Shown here in pieces: positions 9,722 through 17,431 of a stretch of 64,000 nt of DNA. Position 1 is the first letter of the stretch. Each line of letters begins with the position of its first letter. Source of the stretch: Streptomyces sp. ACA25 (GTDB taxonomy: Bacteria; Actinomycetota; Actinomycetes; Streptomycetales; Streptomycetaceae); the NCBI RefSeq assembly GCF_028200735.1, contig NZ_JAQKPV010000007.1, positions 233,292-297,291 on the forward strand, written 5' to 3'. Made by a program: the position numbers and the translations under genes. Under the pieces are notes generated by a model. The model made no database searches and had not been told where the DNA came from. It saw only the letters and a program-made list of their open reading frames with translations.

Positions 9722-10867
9722 GTGACCGTGGTGACACGGTGGTGGCCGCGGTTCCGCGGCAGACTGCACGAACCCCGCACCGCCACCGCCGTCGGCCGCT
9801 GGCTGGCCGCCGGCGTCCTGGTGTGTTTCGTGACCGGGCTGATCAGTCACCTCCTGCAGACCCCGCCGGGCTGGCTGGCGCCCCGGCTGCCGTCCCGTCC
9901 GGTGTCGGGTTACCGGGTGACCCAGGGGCTGCACGTGGCCACCGGCATCGCGCTGGTTCCGCTGCTGCTGGTGAAGCTGTGGGCGGTGTATCCACGGCTG
10001 TTCGTGCGGCCTCCGGTCCGCTCGGTGCGGCACGCGCTGGAACGGCTGTCGGTGGCCGTCCTGGTGTCCGCGGCACTGCTCGAGGTGGTCCTGGGCCTGG
10101 TCAACATCGTGCAGTGGTACCCCTGGCCGTTCTCCTTCCGGCCGGTGCACTGGGCGCTCGCCTGGGTACTGGTCGGCGCCCTGCTGCTGCACCTGGCGGT
10201 GAAGGCCCCGGAGATCACCGCGCACTGGCGGAAGGACGGCCCCGGCAGCCGGGAACTGCCGGCGGCGGACGCCGGCGACCGCCGCTCCCTGCTGCTGGGG
10301 ATGGGGGCGGCGGTGGGCACGGTGACCCTGCTGACCGCGGGGCAGTCGGCCGCGCCGCTGCGGCCCCTGAACCTGCTGGCCCCCCGGCATCCGGACCACA
10401 CCGAGCAGGGGCTGCCGGTGAACCGCACGGCAGCCGCCGCAGGCGTCACCGGGGAGGCGGTGGCCACGGACACCTGGCGGCTGCGGGTGGACGGCCCGCG
10501 GGCCTACGAGCTGTCGCTGGCGGAACTCGGCGCACTCCCGTCCCACCGGGAACGGCTGCCCATCGCCTGCGTGGAGGGGTGGAGTGCCTCGGCCCGGTGG
10601 GACGGGGTGCGGATCCGGGACCTGCTGGACCTCGCGGGCGCCCCGGCCGACGCCTTCGTGCGGGTGGTGTCCCTGCAGACCAGGGGCGCCTTCTCGGTGA
10701 TGGAGATGGGACCCGGCTACGCGCGGGATCCGCTGACCCTGCTGGCCCTGCGGGTCAACGACGAGACGCTGTCGGCGAATCACGGATTTCCGGCCCGGAT
10801 CATCGCACCCAACCGGCCGGGGGTGTGGCAGACCAAGTGGGTCACCCGGATCGAGGTGCTGCCGTGA
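9722..10867 (+). CDS. Molybdopterin-dependent oxidoreductase fused to a cytochrome b-like membrane domain
   Basis: 381 residues. The N-terminal half has four hydrophobic segments (about residues 26-46, 70-88, 105-127, 140-162) carrying histidines such as ISHLL, GLHVATG, VHWALAW and LLHLAVK, which could bind haem as in YedZ or cytochrome b561 proteins. Next comes DRRSLLLGMGAAVG with arginines 187-188 before a fifth hydrophobic stretch, a twin-arginine-like signal inside the chain. The C-terminal 160 residues are a sulfite-oxidase/YedY-type molybdopterin domain: PIACVEGWSASARWDGV contains the conserved Cys that would ligate Mo, and HGFPARIIAPNRPG and WVTRIEV close the domain. The substrate is unknown; YedY-type enzymes reduce S- and N-oxides or repair methionine sulfoxide. 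It overlaps the next gene by 4 nt (GTGA). Confidence 0.88.
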   Translation: MTVVTRWWPRFRGRLHEPRTATAVGRWLAAGVLVCFVTGLISHLLQTPPGWLAPRLPSRPVSGYRVTQGLHVATGIALVPLLLVKLWAVYPRLFVRPPVRSVRHALERLSVAVLVSAALLEVVLGLVNIVQWYPWPFSFRPVHWALAWVLVGALLLHLAVKAPEITAHWRKDGPGSRELPAADAGDRRSLLLGMGAAVGTVTLLTAGQSAAPLRPLNLLAPRHPDHTEQGLPVNRTAAAAGVTGEAVATDTWRLRVDGPRAYELSLAELGALPSHRERLPIACVEGWSASARWDGVRIRDLLDLAGAPADAFVRVVSLQTRGAFSVMEMGPGYARDPLTLLALRVNDETLSANHGFPARIIAPNRPGVWQTKWVTRIEVLP

Positions 10868-11298
10868 GGGTGCTGCGCCTGGGGCTGGGGTCGGTGGGCA
10901 TCCTGCTGATGGGGCTGGGTGCCTGGTACCTGACGGACGGCGGCCGGGAGGTGACGGCGGCCCTGCGGGTGGTGCCCTGGCTGGCGGGCGTGGTGGTGCT
11001 GCACGACCTGCTGCTGGCCCCGCTGGTCCTGCTGGCGGGCTGGGCCCTGTGGCGCCTGCCGGCCGGGCGGCCGGTGCGCGGCGGGCTGCTGGTGGCCGGC
11101 TGCGTGACCCTGATCACGCTGCCGGCGCTCCTCCGGCCCGGCCCGCCGCGCGATCCGACCGCACTCCCGCTGGACTACCCCCGGAACCTGACGCTGGTGC
11201 TCGCGGGAATCGCCCTGGTCACCGCCGTGCTGTGGTGGCGGGAGGTACGGCGCGGCGGTCAGCGCGGGCAGCGCAGCTCCACGAAAGGGCGGCCGTGA
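10864..11298 (+). CDS. Small membrane protein, unknown function
   Basis: 144 residues from GTG 10864, which overlaps the preceding stop as GTGA, so it is translationally coupled to the molybdoenzyme. Four hydrophobic segments can be seen, around LGSVGILLMGLGAWYL, PWLAGVVVLHDLLLAPLVLL, LLVAGCVTLITLPALL and LTLVLAGIALVTAVLWW. The C-terminus is short and basic (VRRGGQRGQRSSTKGRP). I do not recognise a family; coupling suggests an accessory or assembly role for the oxidoreductase. Its last 40 nt overlap the 3-prime end of the convergent methyltransferase gene. Confidence 0.75.
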   Translation: MRVLRLGLGSVGILLMGLGAWYLTDGGREVTAALRVVPWLAGVVVLHDLLLAPLVLLAGWALWRLPAGRPVRGGLLVAGCVTLITLPALLRPGPPRDPTALPLDYPRNLTLVLAGIALVTAVLWWREVRRGGQRGQRSSTKGRP

Positions 11299-11933
11299 GC
11301 CGTCCACTGACCCGTCTCGGTCCACCCGGCGCGCCCCGCGTGGGCCCTCAGCGCGCGGAGGCCGACCCGCGCCCAGCGGAATGCCGAGCCCCGGTGACCG
11401 CGGTCATTGACCAGCCGGGCCTCGACCCGTTCGTCGACCTCCGCGGCTGCGGCCTCGACGAACAGCGCACCGCCCGGGGCGGTCACCGACCGGATCCGCT
11501 CCAGCAGGGCACCGGGGTCGCCTCCGATGCCGATGTTGCCGTCGAGCAGCAGCGCGCTGGTCCAGTGGCCTTCGCGCGGCAGCGGCTCGAAGACCGAGGC
11601 GAGCAGCGCGCTGCCGCCACTGCTGACGGTCCGTTCGACGGCCGCCGGGGTCACGTCGATGCCGAGCACCTGATGGCCCCGGCGGGCCAGATGGGTGACG
11701 ATCCGGCCGGGCCCGCAGCCGATGTCCAGCACGCTGCCCCGGCAGCGCCGCAGCACGGACCGGTCGGCGGGGTCCGGGCCGGCACACCAACGGGACACGT
11801 CCAGCGGCAGCAGCCAGCCGTCGGCCCGCTCGAGGTACAGCGGGCCGCGGCCGGCCAGCAGGGCCTCGGTGTAGGGGTCGGCGGCCCAGGCCGGCGCCGG
11901 GCGGTCGGGAGCCCGGGATGGGGTGAGGGTCAT
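11259..11933 (-). CDS. Class I SAM-dependent methyltransferase
   Basis: 224 residues. The SAM-binding motif I is VLDIGCGPGRIVTHLARRG (about residues 68-86), followed by the acidic strand VLGIDVTPAAVERT. The C-terminal part includes GGALFVEAAAAEVDERVEARL, typical of a methyltransferase core. The acceptor cannot be deduced. It is the last gene of a tight three-gene unit with the DUF2064 transferase (4-nt overlap) and the family-2 glycosyltransferase, so a sugar or lipid-linked sugar is a reasonable guess for its substrate. The 3-prime end overlaps the plus-strand small membrane protein gene by 40 nt. Confidence 0.85.
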   Translation of the reverse strand: MTLTPSRAPDRPAPAWAADPYTEALLAGRGPLYLERADGWLLPLDVSRWCAGPDPADRSVLRRCRGSVLDIGCGPGRIVTHLARRGHQVLGIDVTPAAVERTVSSGGSALLASVFEPLPREGHWTSALLLDGNIGIGGDPGALLERIRSVTAPGGALFVEAAAAEVDERVEARLVNDRGHRGSAFRWARVGLRALRAHAGRAGWTETGQWTAHGRPFVELRCPR

Positions 11934-12589
11934 GTGGTGGCGCCCTCCCGGGTGCCTGCGTGCGCTGCGGGGAACCGCCGGCCGACCGCGATCCGGGCGA
12001 TGACCGCGGCGTCCTGGGCGGTGTCCATGTCCCGCAGTTCGGGCAGCCGGTGCACGTCCAGCCCGGCCCCGGTCAGTCTGCGCAGCTGCTCCCGGCCGGT
12101 GACGGAGGTGGACATCGGGACGCCGCGCACCAGTGCCGGATCGGGCCGGGCCATCCCGAGAGCCCAGAAGCCGCCGTCCTCGGCAAGGCCGATCCAGGCG
12201 GTGCAGGGGGTCGGCCAGCCGCCGGGGCCGGTGGCCGGGGCGAGCAGCGCGGGCGTGACCTGCGGGGTGTCCATGCCGATCAGCAGAGCTGGTCCGGCGC
12301 AGCCGGCGAACGCCGCGGCGATCCGCTCGTCCAGGCCGCCGGTGGCCTGCGGGACCACCTCGAACCCCGGGGGGAGCCAGGGGCCGGGGCGGCCCTCGAG
12401 TACCAGGACGCGGCGGGCGGCGGGCACCCGGAGCACGGTGTCCAGGGTGTCGGCGAGCGAGGCCTCCGCGAGCCGGGCCGCCTGCTGCGGGCTGAAGGGC
12501 GGGGTGAGCCGGGTCTTGACCCGGCCGGGGAGCGGCTCTTTGGCGATCACGAGGAGAGTGGTGGCTCCCCGGGGAGCCACGGCCTTCAC
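11930..12589 (-). CDS. DUF2064 / TIGR04282-type glycosyltransferase-like protein
   Basis: 219 residues from GTG 12589, whose GTGA overlaps the stop of the upstream glycosyltransferase gene. The N-terminus TLLVIAKEPLPGRVKTRL is the hallmark of the DUF2064 family (GT-A nucleotide-diphospho-sugar transferase fold; K-x-P-x-x-G-x-x-K-T-R-L). LLIGMDTPQVTP follows in the middle, where family members have a G-x-D-x-P motif, and LAEDGGFWALG is also conserved. Family members often sit beside family-2 glycosyltransferases (TIGR04283 pairing) as here. The sugar donor and acceptor are not known. The radical-SAM partners seen in arsenosugar or selenodomain clusters are absent. Confidence 0.85.
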   Translation of the reverse strand: MKAVAPRGATTLLVIAKEPLPGRVKTRLTPPFSPQQAARLAEASLADTLDTVLRVPAARRVLVLEGRPGPWLPPGFEVVPQATGGLDERIAAAFAGCAGPALLIGMDTPQVTPALLAPATGPGGWPTPCTAWIGLAEDGGFWALGMARPDPALVRGVPMSTSVTGREQLRRLTGAGLDVHRLPELRDMDTAQDAAVIARIAVGRRFPAAHAGTREGATT

Positions 12590-13260
12590 TTGAGCACCGC
12601 CCGCATGTCGTGAACGGCCTGCCAGGTTCCCCGCCAGGTTCCGGTCACCTTGGACCGGCCGGTCCGCGGTCGGTAGGGCACTTCTGTCTCCTCGATACGC
12701 CAGCCTGAGTCCGCAGCCCGGACCACCATTTGCAGCGGGTACCCGCTGCGCCGGTCCGTAAGCTCCAGGCCCAGCAGGTCCTTTCGCCGGGCCACCCGCA
12801 TCGGTCCGAGGTCGCGGAGCCGTACACCGGTGCGCCGGCGGACCAGCACGGAGAGGGCGAGGTTCCCGGCGCGGGCGTGCAGCGGCCAGGCACCCCGGCC
12901 GGTGGGGCGGCGCCTGGCCAGCACCAGGTCGGCGTCCCCTGCCGCCACCGGCTGTGCCACCCGCGCCACCTCCGAAGGGTCGAGGGAGGCGTCGCAGTCG
13001 CAGAAGGCGACGAGTTCGGACTCGGCGGCCAGCAGGCCGGCGTGGCAGGCGGAGCCGAATCCCTTGCGGGGCTCGTGGACGACCGTCGCGCCGAGCCGTT
13101 CGGCGATCCGGGCCGATCCATCGGTGGAGCCGTTGTCCACGACCACCGCCCGCCAGCCGTCCGGAATCCGGTTGAGCACCCAGGGCAGGGCCTCCGACTC
13201 GTTCAGGCACGGCAGCACGATGTCGCCGAGGTGGCCGTGTTCAGGTGGGGAGTGAGTCAT
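12586..13260 (-). CDS. Family 2 glycosyltransferase, DPM1-like, no membrane domain
   Basis: 224 residues. The GT-A fold is visible in IVLPCLNESEALPWVL at the N-terminus, VVVDNGSTDGSARIAE, the glycine-rich KGFGSACHAGL and the metal-binding DxD in FCDCDASLDP. The downstream catalytic part LGPMRVARRKDLLGLELTDR fits polyprenyl-phosphate mannosyl/glucosyl transferases. No transmembrane helices follow, so it is the soluble dolichol-phosphate-mannose-synthase type rather than the GtrB type. It is the first gene of the methyltransferase/DUF2064 unit. The start at ATG 13260 is supported by TAGGGT 7 nt upstream, which suggests a leaderless mRNA. It could charge a lipid carrier for the membrane protein at 8299; this is inference. 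Confidence 0.88.
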   Translation of the reverse strand: MTHSPPEHGHLGDIVLPCLNESEALPWVLNRIPDGWRAVVVDNGSTDGSARIAERLGATVVHEPRKGFGSACHAGLLAAESELVAFCDCDASLDPSEVARVAQPVAAGDADLVLARRRPTGRGAWPLHARAGNLALSVLVRRRTGVRLRDLGPMRVARRKDLLGLELTDRRSGYPLQMVVRAADSGWRIEETEVPYRPRTGRSKVTGTWRGTWQAVHDMRAVLK

Positions 13261-13273
13261 TCCCCTTACCCTA
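13261..13273 (-). promoter_or_regulatory. -10 element for predicted leaderless glycosyltransferase mRNA
   Basis: Read on the minus strand, TAGGGT (13273-13268) is followed by 7 nt and then ATG 13260. It faces away from the response-regulator gene at 13384, so the 123-nt gap holds divergent promoters. Confidence 0.5.
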
Positions 13274-13383
13274 CGAAGACAACAGGAACATAACGGGACG
13301 CTAGCATCTTACGGAATTCTGACGTCGCATCCGGCGCCGCGCATGTCCGGATTTTCCCCAGCTCTTGAGGTGAGACTCGCCGC

Positions 13384-14076
13384 ATGGATCAGCCGCAGCA
13401 GCGCGTCCTCGTCGTGGACGACGACCCCACGGTGACCGAGGTGGTCACCACCTATCTCGACCGGGCGGGTTTCCTGGTGGACCGTGCCTCGGACGGGCCC
13501 GGGGCTCTGGACCGGGCTGCTGCCACGCCTCCGGACCTGGTCGTGCTCGACCTGATGCTGCCCGGGCTGGACGGCCTGCAGGTGTGCCGGCGGCTGCGGG
13601 CCAAGGGACCGGTGCCGGTCGTCATGCTGACCGCCCGTGGCGACGAGGAGGACCGCATTCTCGGGCTGGAGGTGGGGGCGGACGACTACGTGACCAAGCC
13701 CTTCAGCCCTCGCGAGCTGGTGCTGCGGGTGGCCTCCGTGCTGCGGCGCACCGGTCCGGCAGCACCGGGGGGTGAGCTGCTGCACGGCGGGGGCATCACG
13801 CTGGACCCGGCGGCCCGGTACGCCCGGGACGCCCGGGGACTGCTCACGCTGACGCTCCGTGAGTTCGATCTGCTGGCCCACTTCCTGCGGCACCCGGGCC
13901 GGGCCTTCAGCCGTGAGGAGCTCATGACCACGGTCTGGGGGTGGGACTTCGGTGACCTGTCGACCGTGACCGTGCATGTGCGGCGGCTGCGGCACAAGGT
14001 CGAGCACGACCCCGCACGACCCCGGCTGATCACCACGGTCTGGGGGGTCGGCTACCGCTTCGACGGTGAGGGCTGA
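13384..14076 (+). CDS. OmpR-family response regulator
   Basis: 230 residues. The receiver domain (residues 1-120) has the acidic pair in VLVVDDDP, the phospho-acceptor aspartate in LVVLDLMLPGLDG (about residue 57) and the lysine in DDYVTKPFSPREL. The C-terminal winged-helix DNA-binding domain includes LTLREFDLLAHFLRHPG and the recognition region VTVHVRRLRHKVE. It pairs with the sensor kinase 92 nt downstream. The position between two glycosylation arms suggests it controls that block or the response to its substrate. The start is ATG 13384. Confidence 0.95.
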   Translation: MDQPQQRVLVVDDDPTVTEVVTTYLDRAGFLVDRASDGPGALDRAAATPPDLVVLDLMLPGLDGLQVCRRLRAKGPVPVVMLTARGDEEDRILGLEVGADDYVTKPFSPRELVLRVASVLRRTGPAAPGGELLHGGGITLDPAARYARDARGLLTLTLREFDLLAHFLRHPGRAFSREELMTTVWGWDFGDLSTVTVHVRRLRHKVEHDPARPRLITTVWGVGYRFDGEG

Positions 14077-14168
14077 CCAGGGAGCACCGATGGCGGGCGG
14101 CTTTCCCTGAGTGCGGTACACAGGTACTCAGGTATCCGGAGGCACATGCAGGAGCAAGAGGGAGGGCC

Positions 14169-15311
14169 GTGAACGAACAGGCGGCGCGCGAGCTGCTGGT
14201 GATCGCCCTGCACGCCGCGGTCGGGGCAGCCGCCGCCGGAGCGGCGGGCGCACTGGTGCTGCTGGCCGTGCGGCGGCGTCCGGTCGCCGTGTCCCTGGCC
14301 GTCCTGACTGCCGTCACCGTCGGCGCCATGCTCGCGGGGACACTGTCGGTGGCCCGGTCGATGTTCCTCTCCCGGCACGATCTGGCCGTCGTGACCACGG
14401 TCGGTGCGGTGGCCGCGCTGGCCGCCACCGTCACCGCCTTACTGCTGGGGCGCTGGGTGAGCACCGGACACCGGGCGCTGGAACGGGCAGCCCGGACCCT
14501 CGGTGAGGGCGGCGGGTTCGCCCTGCCCAGCGTACCGATGCCCGCGGAGCTGGCCTCTCTGGCCCGGCAGCTGACCGTCACTCATGACCAGCTGACCCGC
14601 TCCCGGGAGCGGGAGCAGGCTCTGGAGTCCTCCCGCCGTGAGCTGGTCGCCTGGATCTCCCACGACCTGCGCTCACCGCTGGCCGGGCTGCGCGCCATGG
14701 CCGAAGCGCTGGAGGACGGCATCGCCGAGGACCCGGACCGCTACCACCAGCAGATCCGCAGCGAGGTGGAACGGCTCAGCGACATGGTCGGAGACCTGTT
14801 CGCGCTGTCCCGGATCCAGGCCGGGTCGCTGGCGCTGACGCCCGCCCGGATGTCGGTCTACGACCTGATCAGCGACGCCATAGCCGGGGCCGACCCGCTG
14901 GCGCGGGAACGCGGGGTGCTGCTCGCCGACCGCGGGGTGGAGCCGGTCCCGGTGGAGGTGGACGGCAGGGAGATGAGCCGGGTACTCGCCAATCTGCTGG
15001 TCAACGCAATCCGCCGGACCCCAGCGGACGGGACGGTCGCGGTGGCGGCGGGCCGCCGCGGAGACTCCGTCGTGCTGTCGGTCACGGACGGCTGCGGAGG
15101 CATACCGGCGAAGGATCTGCCCCGGGTGTTCGACCCCGGCTGGCGCGGGGAGGATGCCCGCACCCCGCCGGCCGGGGCAGGGCTCGGGCTGGCCATCGTG
15201 CGCGGCATCGTCGAGGCGCACCGCGGCACCACCGGAGTCCGCAACGTGCCGGGCGGCTGCCGCTTCGAGGTGACGCTGCCCGCCGCCCGCCCGGACCTTG
15301 CCCGCCACTGA
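14169..15311 (+). CDS. Sensor histidine kinase
   Basis: 380 residues from GTG 14169 with a good GAGGGAGGG ribosome site. Three N-terminal hydrophobic segments lie within residues 8-105 with very little extracytoplasmic sequence, so the signal may be membrane-borne or intramembrane. A linker leads to the H-box ELVAWISHDLRSPLAGLRAM (phospho-histidine in SHDLR), and the ATPase domain has LANLLVNAIRRTP (N-box, with Arg where His is frequent), TDGCGGIP (D/G1-box) and GAGLGLAIVRGI (G2-box). It forms a two-component system with the regulator just upstream and converges on the epimerase gene. Confidence 0.94.
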   Translation: MNEQAARELLVIALHAAVGAAAAGAAGALVLLAVRRRPVAVSLAVLTAVTVGAMLAGTLSVARSMFLSRHDLAVVTTVGAVAALAATVTALLLGRWVSTGHRALERAARTLGEGGGFALPSVPMPAELASLARQLTVTHDQLTRSREREQALESSRRELVAWISHDLRSPLAGLRAMAEALEDGIAEDPDRYHQQIRSEVERLSDMVGDLFALSRIQAGSLALTPARMSVYDLISDAIAGADPLARERGVLLADRGVEPVPVEVDGREMSRVLANLLVNAIRRTPADGTVAVAAGRRGDSVVLSVTDGCGGIPAKDLPRVFDPGWRGEDARTPPAGAGLGLAIVRGIVEAHRGTTGVRNVPGGCRFEVTLPAARPDLARH

Positions 15312-15378
15312 CCCGGGGGAGACCGGGGTCCCGACCCTGGTCAGACCAGAAGACCGCTCGCGCCACGACGGCGGACCG

Positions 15379-16443
15379 TCAGGACGCCCCGGTGATCCCG
15401 CGTCGCGGCTCCTCGCCGCGCAGCGGTGCGAGCGCGAAGCGGGCCATGCCCTCGGCGAAGGCGACCCGGGGCCGCCAGCCCAGCTCCTCGCGCAGCCGCT
15501 GGGAGGAGGCGGTGATGTGCCGCACGTCCCCCAGCCGGTACTCACCGGTGATCCGCGGTTCCGGGCCGCCGTGAGCGACCGCCAGCTCACGCGCCATCTC
15601 GCCCACGGTGTGCGGATCACCGCTGCCCGTGTTGTACGCCCGCAGGGTGCCCGCCGGCCGCTCCGGCAGGGCGGCGAGCGCCACCACATTCGCCGCTGCC
15701 ACGTCCTCCACATGCACGAAGTCCCGGCGCTGCGCCCCGTCCTCGAAAACCTGCGGCGCTTCGCCCCGCTCCAGGGCGGACCGGAAGAAGGAGGCGACCC
15801 CGGCGTACGGTGTGTCACGTGGCATCCGGTCGCCGTAGACATTGTGGTAGCGGAGGCTGACGGCCCGCCCGTCGGTGGAGCGCGCCCAGGAGGCGGCCAG
15901 GTGTTCCTGCGCCAGCTTGGTCGTGGCATAGACGTTGCGAGGGTCCGTCGGCGCGTCCTCGCCCACCAGACCGGGGACCAGTTGCTCCTTGCAGTGCGGG
16001 CACAGCGGCTCGAAACGGCCCGCCGCCAGGTCGGCGACGTCCCGCGGGCCGGGACGTACGACGCCGTGCCGCGGGCAGTCGTAACGGCCCTCCCCGTAAA
16101 CCACCATGGAGCCGGCCAGCACCAGATCGCGGACGCCCGCCTCGGCCATCGCGCCCAGCAGGACGGCGGTGCCCAGGTCGTTGCAGCTCACGTACGCGGG
16201 GGCGTCCGCGAAGTCCTTCCCCAGGCCCACCATCGCCGCCTGATGACAGACCGCGTCCACCCCGGCCAGGGCACGTGCCACCAGCTCCGCGTCCCGGACG
16301 TCCGCCTGGAACCAGGGGACGTCCGGCAGGTGGTGGCTGCGGGGGAGGGTGTCCAGCACCACCGGTACGTGACCGGCGGTCAGCAGGGCGTCGACGATGT
16401 GCGAGCCGATGAAGCCGGCTCCTCCGGTGACCAGTACGCGCAT
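15379..16443 (-). CDS. NAD-dependent epimerase/dehydratase with cysteine-knuckle insertion
   Basis: 354 residues from ATG 16443 (MRVLVTGGAGFIGSHIVDAL), where the Rossmann GxxGxxG begins at once; longer frames upstream lack homology. The short-chain catalytic Tyr/Lys pair is in NVYATTKLAQEH. Between strands there is a segment with CPRH (Cys123, His126) and CPHC (Cys148, Cys151) that looks like a small zinc knuckle. Such extended-SDR proteins modify nucleotide sugars, so it may feed a sugar donor to the adjacent glycosyltransferases. TAGCGT 7 nt upstream supports the start and a leaderless mRNA. Specific substrate unknown. Confidence 0.88.
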   Translation of the reverse strand: MRVLVTGGAGFIGSHIVDALLTAGHVPVVLDTLPRSHHLPDVPWFQADVRDAELVARALAGVDAVCHQAAMVGLGKDFADAPAYVSCNDLGTAVLLGAMAEAGVRDLVLAGSMVVYGEGRYDCPRHGVVRPGPRDVADLAAGRFEPLCPHCKEQLVPGLVGEDAPTDPRNVYATTKLAQEHLAASWARSTDGRAVSLRYHNVYGDRMPRDTPYAGVASFFRSALERGEAPQVFEDGAQRRDFVHVEDVAAANVVALAALPERPAGTLRAYNTGSGDPHTVGEMARELAVAHGGPEPRITGEYRLGDVRHITASSQRLREELGWRPRVAFAEGMARFALAPLRGEEPRRGITGAS

Positions 16444-16456
16444 GCCCGCAACGCTA
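16444..16456 (-). promoter_or_regulatory. -10 element for predicted leaderless epimerase mRNA
   Basis: On the minus strand TAGCGT (16456-16451) is followed by 7 nt and ATG 16443. The same spacing occurs before the glycosyltransferase at 13260 and the membrane protein at 8299. Confidence 0.5.
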
Positions 16457-16560
16457 GTGCCTGGAGGGCCGATCCGTGGGGGCCGCGCCGTGCGGCCGGC
16501 CGGCTTCCGGTGCGGCGGACCGGCCCGCGGCCGGGCGGGCGCCGGTCCGACGGTGCGTGC

Positions 16561-16600
16561 GCCCGGCCGGAGTCCGCAGTGCACGGGATTCCGGCCGGGC
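16561..16600 (-). terminator. Hairpin at the end of the trp operon
   Basis: GCCCGGCCGGA (16561-16571) pairs perfectly with TCCGGCCGGGC (16590-16600), an 11-bp stem with an 18-nt loop, starting 6 nt past the trpA stop. There is no T-run, as usual for streptomycete hairpins. The rest of the 16457-16606 gap is GC-rich and featureless. Confidence 0.65.
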
Positions 16601-16606
16601 CGGCGG

Positions 16607-17431
16607 TCAGGTCCGGCGGACGCCCGCGGCCAGCTCCCCGGCAAGCTCACGGACGGCACGCCGGCCGGCCTCCGGATCGTCGGCATGGTCGAGCACCCGC
16701 TTCACGAAAGCGGTGCCGACGATCACCCCGTCGGCGAACCGGGCCACCTCGGCGGCCTGTCCGGCGTCGGAGACTCCCAGGCCCACACAGACCGGAAGGC
16801 CGGTGGTCGCCCGGGTGCGCCGGACCAGGTCCTGGGCCTCGTGGCTGACCGATTCCCGGGTGCCGGTGACCCCCATGAGGGAAGCGGCGTAGACGAATCC
16901 GCTGCCCGCCGCGGTGATCGTGGCGATCCGCTGGTCCCGGCTGCTGGGGGCGACGACGAAGACGGTGGCCAGGCCGTGCAGCTGGGCGGCCTTCTGCCAG
17001 TCGCCGGACTCCTCCACGGGCAGGTCCGGCAGGATGCAGCCCGCTCCCCCGGCCTCGGCCAGCTCGGCGGCGAAGCGCTCCGGCCCGTACCGGTCCACCG
17101 GGTTCCAGTAGGTCATGCACAGCACGGGCGCGCCGGTTGCCGTGTGCACCTCCCGGACCGTGCGCAGGACGTCGGCGATCCGCACACCGCCGCGCAGGGC
17201 GATGTCGTCGGCGGTCTGGATGACCGGGCCGTCGAGCACCGGGTCGCTGTGCGGCAGGCCGATCTCGATGATGTCGCAGCCGCCCTCGACCATCGCCGTG
17301 ACGGCAGCGATACCACCGTCGACGGTGGGGAACCCGGCCGGGAAATAGCCGATGAGGGCGGCCCGGTCCTCGCGCCTGGCATTCGCCAGGGTGCTCCGCA
17401 GCAGTTCGATACTGCCGTGTCCGTCGCTCAC
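16607..17431 (-). CDS. trpA: Tryptophan synthase alpha subunit
   Basis: 274 residues. Cleaves indole-3-glycerol phosphate to indole, which is channelled to TrpB. The catalytic Glu lies in [17 protein letters not shown] and the second acidic residue in [23 protein letters not shown] and [11 protein letters not shown] form the phosphate site of the TIM barrel. ATG 17431 overlaps the trpB stop by 4 nt (ATGA), the usual trpBA coupling. It is the last gene of the trpC-trpM-trpB-trpA unit and is followed by a hairpin. Confidence 0.98.
   Translation of the reverse strand: MSDGHGSIELLRSTLANARREDRAALIGYFPAGFPTVDGGIAAVTAMVEGGCDIIEIGLPHSDPVLDGPVIQTADDIALRGGVRIADVLRTVREVHTATGAPVLCMTYWNPVDRYGPERFAAELAEAGGAGCILPDLPVEESGDWQKAAQLHGLATVFVVAPSSRDQRIATITAAGSGFVYAASLMGVTGTRESVSHEAQDLVRRTRATTGLPVCVGLGVSDAGQAAEVARFADGVIVGTAFVKRVLDHADDPEAGRRAVRELAGELAAGVRRT

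Noticed and set aside
11930..13210. A 426-codon frame that would fuse an N-terminal extension to the DUF2064 protein
   Set aside because: The upstream part is the family-2 glycosyltransferase read in the wrong frame; the GTGA overlap at 12586-12589 gives the natural start.
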